This document shows positions 26,094 to 32,917 of a stretch of DNA of 64,000 nt, one piece after another. Within the stretch, counting starts at the first letter, position 1, and every line of letters starts with the position of its first letter. A program made the position numbers and the translations under genes. The stretch comes from Herbaspirillum huttiense (GTDB taxonomy: Bacteria; Pseudomonadota; Gammaproteobacteria; Burkholderiales; Burkholderiaceae_D): NCBI RefSeq assembly GCF_004367745.1, contig NZ_CP037993.1, positions 4,154,001-4,218,000 of the forward strand. Direction: 5' to 3'. The notes under the pieces are model-generated. The model was not told where the DNA came from, ran no database searches, and saw nothing but the letters and a program-made list of their open reading frames with translations.

Positions 26094-27560
26094 TCAGGCC
26101 ACCTGCAGGCAGAGGTATTTCAGTTCCAGATACTCCTCGATTCCGTACTTCGATCCTTCGCGACCCAGGCCCGACTGCTTGACGCCACCGAACGGTGCCT
26201 CCGCCGTGGAGATGAGACCGGTGTTGACGCCCACCATGCCGAACTCCAGCGCCTCGGCGACGCGCCAGACTCGGGCCATGTCGCGGGTGTAGACATAACT
26301 GGCCAGGCCATATTCGGTATCGTTGGCGTGGCCGATGACTTCCTCTTCGCTTTCGAAGCGCAGCACGGGTGCCACCGGTCCGAATATCTCTTCGCGTGCC
26401 ACGCGCATGGACGGCTTCACGCCGGTCAGCACGGTGGGCGCGAAGTAGCGCGCCTGTTCATCGCCGTCCAGTACCACCGGGGTGCCGCCGCAGACGATGC
26501 GCGCGCCCTGGCTGCGCGCGTCCTCCACCAGTTCGCTGATCTTCTCCAGCGCGCGGGCATCGATGAGCGGCCCGATCTGGGTACGCGGTGCGCGGCCATC
26601 GCCCAGCACCAGCTTGCTGGCACGGCTGGCCAGGCGCTCGACGAAGGCATCGTAGAGACCGGACTGCACGTACATGCGATTGCTGCATACACAGGTCTGG
26701 CCGCCATTGCGGTACTTGGAAATCATGGCGCCCTCGATCGCCGCGTCCAGATCGGCGTCGTCGAAAACGATGAAGGGTGCATTGCCGCCCAGCTCCAGCG
26801 ACAGCTTCTGGATGTGACCGGCCCCCTGCGCCATCAAGCGCGCACCGACAGCGGTCGATCCAGTGAAGGACAGCTTGCGCACCACCGGGTTGCCGGTCAG
26901 CTCGGCACCGATGGCTTCGGGATGGCCGGTCACCACATTGAGCACACCCGGCGGAATGCCGGCGCGCTCGGCCAGTGCCACCATGGCAAGCGCCGAATAC
27001 GGTGTCTGGCTGGCCGGCCGGATCACCATGGTGCATCCCGCAGCCAGTGCCGGCGCGGCCTTGCGGGTGATCATCGCTGCCGGGAAATTCCACGGCGTGA
27101 TGGCTGCGCATACGCCAACAGGCTGGCGCAGCGTGAGCAGACGACGGTCATTGGAGGGACTGGCGAGGACATCGCCGTTGATACGGCGCGCCTCTTCGGC
27201 AAACCATTCGATGAAGCTGGCGGCAAAGGCGATCTCGCCACTGGCCTCGGACAGCGGCTTGCCCTGCTCGGCGGTCATCAGCAAAGCCAGGTCTTCCTGG
27301 TTTTCGATCAGCAGCGCATGCCAGCGGCGCAGCAGCGTGGCGCGTTCCTTGGCGGTACGCGCGCGCCAGCCGGGCAAGGCCGCTTCCGCAGCCTGCACGG
27401 CGGCGCGGGTCTCGGCCGTCCCCATGGCCGGCACCGTGCCCAGGATCAGGCCGGTGGCCGGATCCGTGACGGCGATGGTCGTGCCATCCATGGCATCCTG
27501 CCAGTGGCCGCCAATGGGGCATTGCATCCGGAACAGGTCGGGATCGTGGAGCGAAAGCAT
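26094..27560 (-). CDS. 3-Sulfolactaldehyde dehydrogenase (aldehyde dehydrogenase family, GabD-like)
   Basis: Aldehyde dehydrogenase of 488 residues. The nucleophile is Cys290 (GGQTCVC), the general base Glu256 (LSLELGG) and the oxyanion Asn158 (TPWNFP). It resembles succinate-semialdehyde dehydrogenases, matching an anionic short aldehyde such as sulfolactaldehyde, which it would oxidise to sulfolactate. One oddity is IRPASQTP, where most relatives have Lys in KPA..TP; here it is Arg181. The frame stays open upstream into the lactonase gene, but family alignment starts at MLSLHDPDLF (27560). It lies 55 bases after the lactonase stop. Confidence 0.87.
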   Translation of the reverse strand: MLSLHDPDLFRMQCPIGGHWQDAMDGTTIAVTDPATGLILGTVPAMGTAETRAAVQAAEAALPGWRARTAKERATLLRRWHALLIENQEDLALLMTAEQGKPLSEASGEIAFAASFIEWFAEEARRINGDVLASPSNDRRLLTLRQPVGVCAAITPWNFPAAMITRKAAPALAAGCTMVIRPASQTPYSALAMVALAERAGIPPGVLNVVTGHPEAIGAELTGNPVVRKLSFTGSTAVGARLMAQGAGHIQKLSLELGGNAPFIVFDDADLDAAIEGAMISKYRNGGQTCVCSNRMYVQSGLYDAFVERLASRASKLVLGDGRAPRTQIGPLIDARALEKISELVEDARSQGARIVCGGTPVVLDGDEQARYFAPTVLTGVKPSMRVAREEIFGPVAPVLRFESEEEVIGHANDTEYGLASYVYTRDMARVWRVAEALEFGMVGVNTGLISTAEAPFGGVKQSGLGREGSKYGIEEYLELKYLCLQVA

Positions 27561-27615
27561 GTGATGAAGATCCTTGGAGAGTGAAAGTGGTTCGATACTG
27601 GAGGACGTTGCCGGC

Positions 27616-28572
27616 TCACCCGCGCCAGCGCGGCTCGATGCAGCCGGGCACGTCGGTACGCATGGCAAACAAGCCGCCTGCCAGCGGCTGCTGCGCCAAC
27701 TCTTCGCCGGGCCGACCGGCACGGGCGCTGGTGATGAAGAGCGTACGCAGGTCGGCACCGCCAAAGGCGCACATGGTGGGGCACTGCACGGGCAAGGGAT
27801 AGCGCGCCACGACGCTGCCGTCAGGGGCAAATCGCACAAGTCGACCGCCTTCGTAGAAGGCGCTCCAGTAATGTCCTTCGGCATCGACCGCAGCGCCATC
27901 GGGGCGGCCCCGGTCCGTGGCCGTGGGAGTGATGGTGGCCCAGACCTGGCGCGGCCCGCAGTCACCGGTGATCGGATCATAGCTGCGCCGCCAGATGACG
28001 AAATTGGGGGTGTCGGAATGGTACATCCAGCGTCCGTCGGGGCTGAAGGCCAATCCGTTGGAAGTGAGCAGGCCATCGGCCAGGACCTCCAGAGCGCCGG
28101 AGGGGCGCAGGCGATAGAGGTGGGCACGCGCGCCGGACTTCGGTTCGTCGATGGTGCCGGCGAGGAAGCGCCCGGCCGGATCACAGCGACCGTCATTGAA
28201 GCGACTGCCGGTCTGATCTTCAGGATTGACGGCCAGTTGCTGCTGCATCTGCCCTGCTCCGTCCAGTTCCCACAGACCTGAGCGCAGCCCGGCGATGTAG
28301 CCGCCGTGCTCACCCAGCGATACGCAGCCAATCGCTTCCGGCAGAGTGACGTAGCTGTCCTCGCCGGTGGCGGGATCATAGCGGTGCAGTCGCTGCTTCA
28401 GGATATCCACCCAGACCAGATGCTGACGCTGCTCATCCCAGCGCGGGTATTCGCCCAGCACGGCGGCGGCAGGCAGGACGCAGACCGGCTCGAAAGCGGG
28501 CACGCCCTCAAGCAGCACCTGCAGCGGGCGCGGTACAGCGGGGACGGCTGCGGCAGCGAGTGAATTCAACAT
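27616..28572 (-). CDS. Sulfogluconolactonase (SMP-30/gluconolactonase family)
   Basis: Six-bladed beta-propeller lactonase of 318 residues. The divalent-metal ligands expected for the family are visible: Glu41 (GEYPRWDE), the substrate-binding FNDGRCD (Asn126-Asp127), Asn172 (TSNGLAFSPDG) and Asp225 (GRPDGAAVD). It should open the SQ lactone made by the SDR enzyme to sulfogluconate. It is the first gene of the operon. The start at 28572 is 46 bases from the nearest operator edge; an upstream in-frame extension would run across the operator and promoter and is rejected. Lactonases for glucose or pentose lactones look similar, so the substrate follows from the locus. Confidence 0.86.
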   Translation of the reverse strand: MLNSLAAAAVPAVPRPLQVLLEGVPAFEPVCVLPAAAVLGEYPRWDEQRQHLVWVDILKQRLHRYDPATGEDSYVTLPEAIGCVSLGEHGGYIAGLRSGLWELDGAGQMQQQLAVNPEDQTGSRFNDGRCDPAGRFLAGTIDEPKSGARAHLYRLRPSGALEVLADGLLTSNGLAFSPDGRWMYHSDTPNFVIWRRSYDPITGDCGPRQVWATITPTATDRGRPDGAAVDAEGHYWSAFYEGGRLVRFAPDGSVVARYPLPVQCPTMCAFGGADLRTLFITSARAGRPGEELAQQPLAGGLFAMRTDVPGCIEPRWRG

Positions 28573-28617
28573 CCTGTGTCCTGCATGAAAGTGAGGGGAA
28601 TGAGCACAGAAACACGC

Positions 28618-28635
28618 TTTCGCAGCGCTGCGAAA
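28618..28635. promoter_or_regulatory. Perfect 18-bp operator palindrome at the SQ promoter
   Basis: TTTCGCAGCGCTGCGAAA reads the same on both strands. It begins where the -10 box ends and covers the expected start site of the minus-strand operon. The central CG-rich palindrome is typical of LacI/GalR-family operators, and the divergent neighbour encodes such a regulator. Confidence 0.88.
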
Positions 28636-28664
28636 TAATAGCGCTGCGAAATTGTTCTTGTCAA
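28635..28664 (-). promoter_or_regulatory. Sigma-70 promoter of the SQ operon
   Basis: On the minus strand TTGACA (28664-28659) is followed after 18 bases by TATTAT (28640-28635), a near-consensus promoter. The lactonase start lies 63 bases downstream of the -10 box. Confidence 0.85.
28640..28651. promoter_or_regulatory. Operator half-site inside the promoter spacer
   Basis: AGCGCTGCGAAA repeats the right-hand 12 bases of the palindrome exactly, 16 bases centre to centre, and lies between the -35 and -10 boxes. A second dimer could occupy it with lower affinity. Confidence 0.65.
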
Positions 28665-28824
28665 TTGGAATTGGCACCGGCATGCGGGTAGCGGAAATCG
28701 GCCAAGGGAACTCCCCGCCCCCCCCGTGGAGAGTGGCCGGACAAGCAGCGCATGACTGGGGGACCTGCTGCGTCTAAAATGGCCGCTTGATGCACTGTTG
28801 CGGCCCGGCCGCCCTCACCGTCCC

Positions 28825-29907
28825 ATGTCCCAGAACAACAAGACCGCCGCGCGCAGCCGACGCGGCACCAATCGCGTCACGATGGAAGATGTCGCCGCGC
28901 GCGCCAAGGTCTCGGCCAGTTCGGTCTCGCTGTACCTGCGCAATCCCGAGGCTGTCTCGCCGCGCCTGTCGCCGCGCATCAAGCGCGCCATCGACACCCT
29001 GGGCTATGTGCCCAACAAGCTGGCCGGCAGCCTGGCGGCGGCGCGCACGCGGGCGATCGGCGTGATCGTGCCCTCGCTGGGCAACGCCTTCTTCACCGAG
29101 ACGGTGGCGGCCTTGCAAAAGGAATTTGATCGCCACGACTACCAACTGCTGCTGGGTGCGACCGAATACGACCTGGAGCGTGAAACCGAGCTGGTGCGTA
29201 CTTTCCTCTCCTGGTCGCCAACGGCGCTGGTGGTAACCGGATGTCATCACAATGAAGCCACGCGCACCTTGCTGCGCATGGCCGACACCCCCGTGGCGGA
29301 AATGTGGGAGATCGGCGAAGAGCCGTTTCATTTGCAGGTCGGTTTTTCCCACGTGGCGGTGGGCGAAGTGATGGCGGCGCACCTGCATCAGCAGGGTGCC
29401 ACCCGTATCGCCTTCGTGGGGGCGCGCATGGACGCCGACCGGCGCGCCGGTCAACGGCGCGATGGATTTTGCCAGGCACTGGCACGGCATGGCATCAAAC
29501 CGTTGGTGATCGATACCGGCAATGATGTGTCACCTGCTGCCGGCGGCCTCGCGCTACGCCAGGCCCTCAAGCAGCAACCCGGCCTGCAGGCGGTGGCCTG
29601 CGCCAACGATGTATTGGCCCTGGGGGTACTGTTCGAGGCACAGCACCGGGGACTGGCAGTGCCGCGACAACTGGCCGTCACCGGTTTCGGCAACCTGCCG
29701 TATTCGCAGGTTTGCGTCCCCCCGCTGACCACGGTACAACCGCATGCAGCGGAAATCGGTCTGCGCGTGGCGCAAGAACTGCTGGCGCAACTTCAGCGCG
29801 ACGAAGCGCCAGAACAGGAAGAGGATAGTGACGATGGCGCCACCAAGGTGGTCGATGTCGGTTTCGAACTGATCCTGCGCCAGAGTTCGAGCCATCGCTT
29901 CAAATGA
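28825..29907 (+). CDS. LacI-family transcriptional regulator of the SQ locus
   Basis: LacI/GalR regulator of 360 residues. The N-terminal helix-turn-helix and hinge (VTMEDVAARAKVSASSVSLY, then LGYVPNKLAGSLAAARTRAIG) are followed by a periplasmic-binding-protein-like sensor domain (GVIVPSLGNAFFTE, CANDVLALG, TTVQPHAAEIG). It is read divergently from the SQ operon and most likely binds the palindromes at 28618-28635, 28640-28651 and 17046-17063, with SQ, SQ-glycerol or a pathway intermediate as inducer. Start: ATG at 28825; an in-frame TTG at 28798 is possible. A Glu/Asp-rich patch (APEQEEDSDDG) near the C-terminus is unusual for the family. A perfect-stem terminator follows. Confidence 0.9.
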   Translation: MSQNNKTAARSRRGTNRVTMEDVAARAKVSASSVSLYLRNPEAVSPRLSPRIKRAIDTLGYVPNKLAGSLAAARTRAIGVIVPSLGNAFFTETVAALQKEFDRHDYQLLLGATEYDLERETELVRTFLSWSPTALVVTGCHHNEATRTLLRMADTPVAEMWEIGEEPFHLQVGFSHVAVGEVMAAHLHQQGATRIAFVGARMDADRRAGQRRDGFCQALARHGIKPLVIDTGNDVSPAAGGLALRQALKQQPGLQAVACANDVLALGVLFEAQHRGLAVPRQLAVTGFGNLPYSQVCVPPLTTVQPHAAEIGLRVAQELLAQLQRDEAPEQEEDSDDGATKVVDVGFELILRQSSSHRFK

Positions 29908-29934
29908 AACAGGCCGGCAGATGCCGGCCTGTTT
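29907..29934. terminator. Terminator between the LacI gene and the convergent ABC operon
   Basis: AAACAGGCCGGCA and TGCCGGCCTGTTT form a 13-bp stem with a two-base centre, flanked by A and T residues on each side. It overlaps the regulator's stop codon and can serve both convergent units. Confidence 0.85.
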
Positions 29935-29947
29935 CAATCAATGCTCA

Positions 29948-30799
29948 TCAGAGCTTTTCGGTCTCCCCGCTCTTGGGCTGCCATTTCATGAGCCGTTTCT
30001 CGATCACCCCCACGGCCAGGTCCAGCACCAGCGCAAAGATGGTCAGCACGACGATGCCGGCAAAGACGGTGTTGATGTCGAAGCTGCCCTCGGCCTGCAG
30101 GATCAGGTAGCCCACGCCACGCGCCGAGCCCAGGTATTCACCGACCACCGCACCGACGAAGGCCAGGCCGATGGACGTGTGCAGACTGGAAAACACCCAT
30201 GAAGTGGCCGAGGGCAGGTAGACCGTGCGCAGCAGCTGACGTGCATTGGCCCCCAGCATGCGGGCATTGGCCAGTACCACCGGGCTGACTTCCTTGACGC
30301 CCTGGTAGACGTTGAAGAAGACGATGAAGAACACCAGCGTCACCGCCAGCGCCACCTTGGACCAGATGCCCAGGCCGAACCACATCGCGAAGATCGGCGC
30401 CAGGATCACGCGCGGCATGGAGTTGGCGGCCTTCACATAGGGATCGAGGATAGCCGAAGCGGTCGGCGAGAGTGCCAGCCACAGGCCGATGGCCAGGCCG
30501 AAGACGGTGCCGATGATGAAGGCCAGCACGGTTTCGGTCAGCGTGATCAACAGGTGTGAATAGATTTCTGCCGGGAAGCTGAGCGTGAAGAAGGTGGTGT
30601 CGCCCATGCCCACTTCCAGCGAGCCACTGCCGACGGTGAACCATTCCCAGATGCGCTGCGCCACCTTCAGCGGTTCGCCGAAGAAGAAGGCGGTCTGCGG
30701 ATTGCGCGTGGCCACGTGCCAGACCAGCAGCACGATGGCCAACACCATCAACTGCCAGAAACGGATGTTCTTGTGATTCGGTTTAAATAATTTCCACAT
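29948..30799 (-). CDS. ABC transporter permease (SsuC/TauC/ThiX-like)
   Basis: Inner-membrane permease of 283 residues with about six helices and the binding-protein-dependent transport signature (ANSMPRVILAPIFAMWFGLG). It belongs to the nitrate/sulfonate/pyrimidine-precursor importer family. Third gene of the binding protein-ATPase-permease unit; 36 bases separate it from the ATPase stop. Substrate unknown. Its position beside the SQ locus is suggestive only, as the two units are separated by a terminator and are convergent with the regulator gene. Confidence 0.88.
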   Translation of the reverse strand: MWKLFKPNHKNIRFWQLMVLAIVLLVWHVATRNPQTAFFFGEPLKVAQRIWEWFTVGSGSLEVGMGDTTFFTLSFPAEIYSHLLITLTETVLAFIIGTVFGLAIGLWLALSPTASAILDPYVKAANSMPRVILAPIFAMWFGLGIWSKVALAVTLVFFIVFFNVYQGVKEVSPVVLANARMLGANARQLLRTVYLPSATSWVFSSLHTSIGLAFVGAVVGEYLGSARGVGYLILQAEGSFDINTVFAGIVVLTIFALVLDLAVGVIEKRLMKWQPKSGETEKL

Positions 30800-30835
30800 G
30801 ATGCAGATTCTCTTCCCTGATCTTTTCGGTACGGC

Positions 30836-31645
30836 TTACGCTGCGCGCTTCTGTTGTTGATAGCCCTTGAGCACTTCATCGCGCAGCACATCCCAGATCT
30901 GCTGGTGCAGTTCGACGAAACGCGGATGCATGCGGATCTCGGCGACGTCGCGCGGGCGCGGCAGGTCGATCCTGAATTCACCGATGGGATGCGTGCCGGG
31001 GCCGGCCGCCAATACGATCACGCGGTCGGACATGGCGATGGCTTCATCCAGATCGTGGGTGATGAAGAGGACGGCTTTCTTCTTGGCGTTCCACAGGTCC
31101 AGCACTTCGTTTTCCATCAGCTGGCGGGTCTGGATATCGAGCGCGGAGAAGGGTTCGTCCATGAGGATGATGTCCGGGTCCAGGATCAGCGTCTGCGCCA
31201 GCGCCACGCGCTTGCGCATGCCGCCGGAGAGCTGGTGCGGATAGCGGTCGCCGAAGCCTTGCAGGCCCACGCGCGCCAGCCATTGTTCGCCCAGTTCTTG
31301 TGCCGCCTTTTCCTCATGGCCGCGATACTGCAGGCCGGCGATTACGTTCTGCAGCGCGCTGCGCCAGGGCATCAGCGCCTCGGCCTGGAACATGTAGCCG
31401 GCGCGGCGGTTGATGCCCTTGAGTTCCTCACCGAATACCTTGACGCTGCCCGAGGACGGCTGCAGCAATCCGGCCCCGACATTGAGCAAGGTGGACTTGC
31501 CGCAGCCGGTGGGGCCGACCACGGAAACGAATTCACCCGGCGCAATCGAGAGGTCGGTATTGGCCACGGCGGTGTAGCGCTGGGAACGGTCGTCCTTGGA
31601 GACGAAGGTGCAGGTGATGTTGTCGAACTGGAGTGCTGGCGTCAT
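30836..31645 (-). CDS. ABC transporter ATP-binding protein (SsuB/TauB-like)
   Basis: Nucleotide-binding subunit of 269 residues that powers the adjacent permease. Walker A is GPTGCGKSTLLN, the Q-loop lies near MFQAEALMPW, the ABC signature is LSGGMRKRVALAQ, Walker B is ILMDEPFSALD, and the switch His is in ITHDLDEA. The family fits nitrate/sulfonate/taurine importers. It lies 142 bases downstream of the binding-protein stop, and that gap holds a large RNA-type hairpin structure. Confidence 0.92.
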   Translation of the reverse strand: MTPALQFDNITCTFVSKDDRSQRYTAVANTDLSIAPGEFVSVVGPTGCGKSTLLNVGAGLLQPSSGSVKVFGEELKGINRRAGYMFQAEALMPWRSALQNVIAGLQYRGHEEKAAQELGEQWLARVGLQGFGDRYPHQLSGGMRKRVALAQTLILDPDIILMDEPFSALDIQTRQLMENEVLDLWNAKKKAVLFITHDLDEAIAMSDRVIVLAAGPGTHPIGEFRIDLPRPRDVAEIRMHPRFVELHQQIWDVLRDEVLKGYQQQKRAA

Positions 31646-31704
31646 GGTGGTACGGGCGGTTGCGGCCCGGTTGGAGGAGACGAAAGAACTTGAAAGGAAG
31701 CTCA

Positions 31705-31776
31705 GCGCTCCCGGCCCAAGATGCGCAAATGCCCGTTGCCGGGCATTTGCGGTGCGTTCGCACGGGCCGGGAGCGC
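31705..31776. repeat. Large cloverleaf-like inverted-repeat structure between binding-protein and ATPase genes
   Basis: Nested perfect inverted repeats: outer arms of 13 bases (31705-31717 with 31764-31776, GCGCTCCCGGCCC), an inner hairpin of 11-base arms (GCAAATGCCCG, 31725-31735 with 31740-31750, loop TTGC) and a small hairpin GTGCG-TT-CGCAC (31752-31763). In RNA this gives a three-way junction 11 bases after the binding-protein stop, without a T-run. It may protect the upstream message or cause partial termination, so that binding protein exceeds ATPase and permease. Confidence 0.8.
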
Positions 31777-31787
31777 CGGGCCTGTGC

Positions 31788-32825
31788 TTACTTGTACTTG
31801 GCGTTGGCCTTCTGCACGAAGGAATTGGTGAAGGTCTTGGACAGATCGATCTGCTTGTCCGCCAGCGAGGGCTCGAAGGCCTTCAGCGTGCGCAGCGCGG
31901 TATCCGGACCGCCCGGCGGGAAGTAGCCGTCCGGCGAAATGGCCTGGCGCACCTTCATGAAGGCATCGATGTAGAGCGAACGGTCGCCCAGCAGATAGCT
32001 TTCCGGGACGGCCTTGATGATGTCGGAAGGACCGGCCTTCTGGATCCACTTCAGCGCGCGCACCATGGCATTGGTCAGGGCTTGCGTGGTGTTGGGATAC
32101 TTCTGCACGAAGGCCGCTGGCGCATACAGGGTCGCCGCCGGCATCGGGCCGCCGAAGACATCATTGGTATCCTTCAGGGTGCGGGTATCGGCGATGGTCT
32201 TGATCTCGTTGTTCTGCTCCAGCATGGAGATGACCGGATCGAGGTTGGCGATCGCATCGATCTGGCCCGAGCGGATCGCCGAGATGGCACCGGCTGCCGC
32301 CCCCACGCCGATGAAGGAAACGTCGGTGGGCTTCAGGCCCGCCTTGGCCAGCACGTAGCTGGCCATGATGCTGGTCGAGGAGCCCGGTGCGGTCACGCCG
32401 ATCTTCTTGCCCTTGAGGTCGGCCACGGTCTTGTAGTTGGGCATGGTCTTGTTGTTGACCGCCAGCACGATCTGCGGGGCCCGGCCCTGCAGCACGAAGG
32501 CGACGATGGGTTGGTTCTTGGCCTGCATGTTGATGGTGTGTTCAAAAGCGCCCGAGACCACGTCGGCGCTGCCGCCCACCATGGCCTGCAGCGCCTTGGC
32601 ACCGCCGGCGAAGTCGGAGATCTCGACCTGCAGGCCTTCATCCTTGAAATAGCCAAGCTGCTCGGCAATGGTCAGCGGCAGGTAGTAGAACAGGTTCTTG
32701 CCACCCACGGCGATGGAGACCTTGGGTTTTTCCAGCGCCTGCGCGCCGGCGCTGCCGTTGAATGAAAAATAGCCGGCCAGGAACAGGCCAGCGGCGATCA
32801 GCAATTGCTTCCAGCTCAATTTCAT
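31788..32825 (-). CDS. ABC transporter substrate-binding protein (NMT1/SsuA-like)
   Basis: Periplasmic solute-binding protein of 345 residues. A signal peptide (LLIAAGLFLAGYFSFNGSAGAQA) is followed by an NMT1/SsuA-type fold: LGYFKDEGLQVEISDFAGGAKALQAMVGGSADVV, GKKIGVTAPGSSTS and a C-terminal helical part. Ligands of this family include sulfonates, taurine, nitrate and pyrimidine precursors, and none can be chosen from sequence. First gene of the ABC unit. The start at 32825 lies 92 bases after the CoA-transferase stop; GGAGGAGAC is a strong ribosome-binding site. Confidence 0.9.
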   Translation of the reverse strand: MKLSWKQLLIAAGLFLAGYFSFNGSAGAQALEKPKVSIAVGGKNLFYYLPLTIAEQLGYFKDEGLQVEISDFAGGAKALQAMVGGSADVVSGAFEHTINMQAKNQPIVAFVLQGRAPQIVLAVNNKTMPNYKTVADLKGKKIGVTAPGSSTSIMASYVLAKAGLKPTDVSFIGVGAAAGAISAIRSGQIDAIANLDPVISMLEQNNEIKTIADTRTLKDTNDVFGGPMPAATLYAPAAFVQKYPNTTQALTNAMVRALKWIQKAGPSDIIKAVPESYLLGDRSLYIDAFMKVRQAISPDGYFPPGGPDTALRTLKAFEPSLADKQIDLSKTFTNSFVQKANAKYK

Positions 32826-32917
32826 TGTGTCTCCTCCGTGTGTGGATGGGGGGTGCTGCTTGTTGTCCAGCTTGCTGCAGGCGACCCCGTGCCGGTGCCT
32901 GCCTTTGTCATGCTGCT

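Noticed and set aside
26094-28379. A 761-codon frame joining the aldehyde dehydrogenase to sequence inside the lactonase gene
   Set aside because: The extra N-terminal part is a shadow of the lactonase in another frame; family alignment begins at 27560.
28684-28824. TTG 28798 as start of the LacI-family regulator
   Set aside because: It adds nine non-conserved residues; ATG 28825 gives the usual short lead before the helix-turn-helix.
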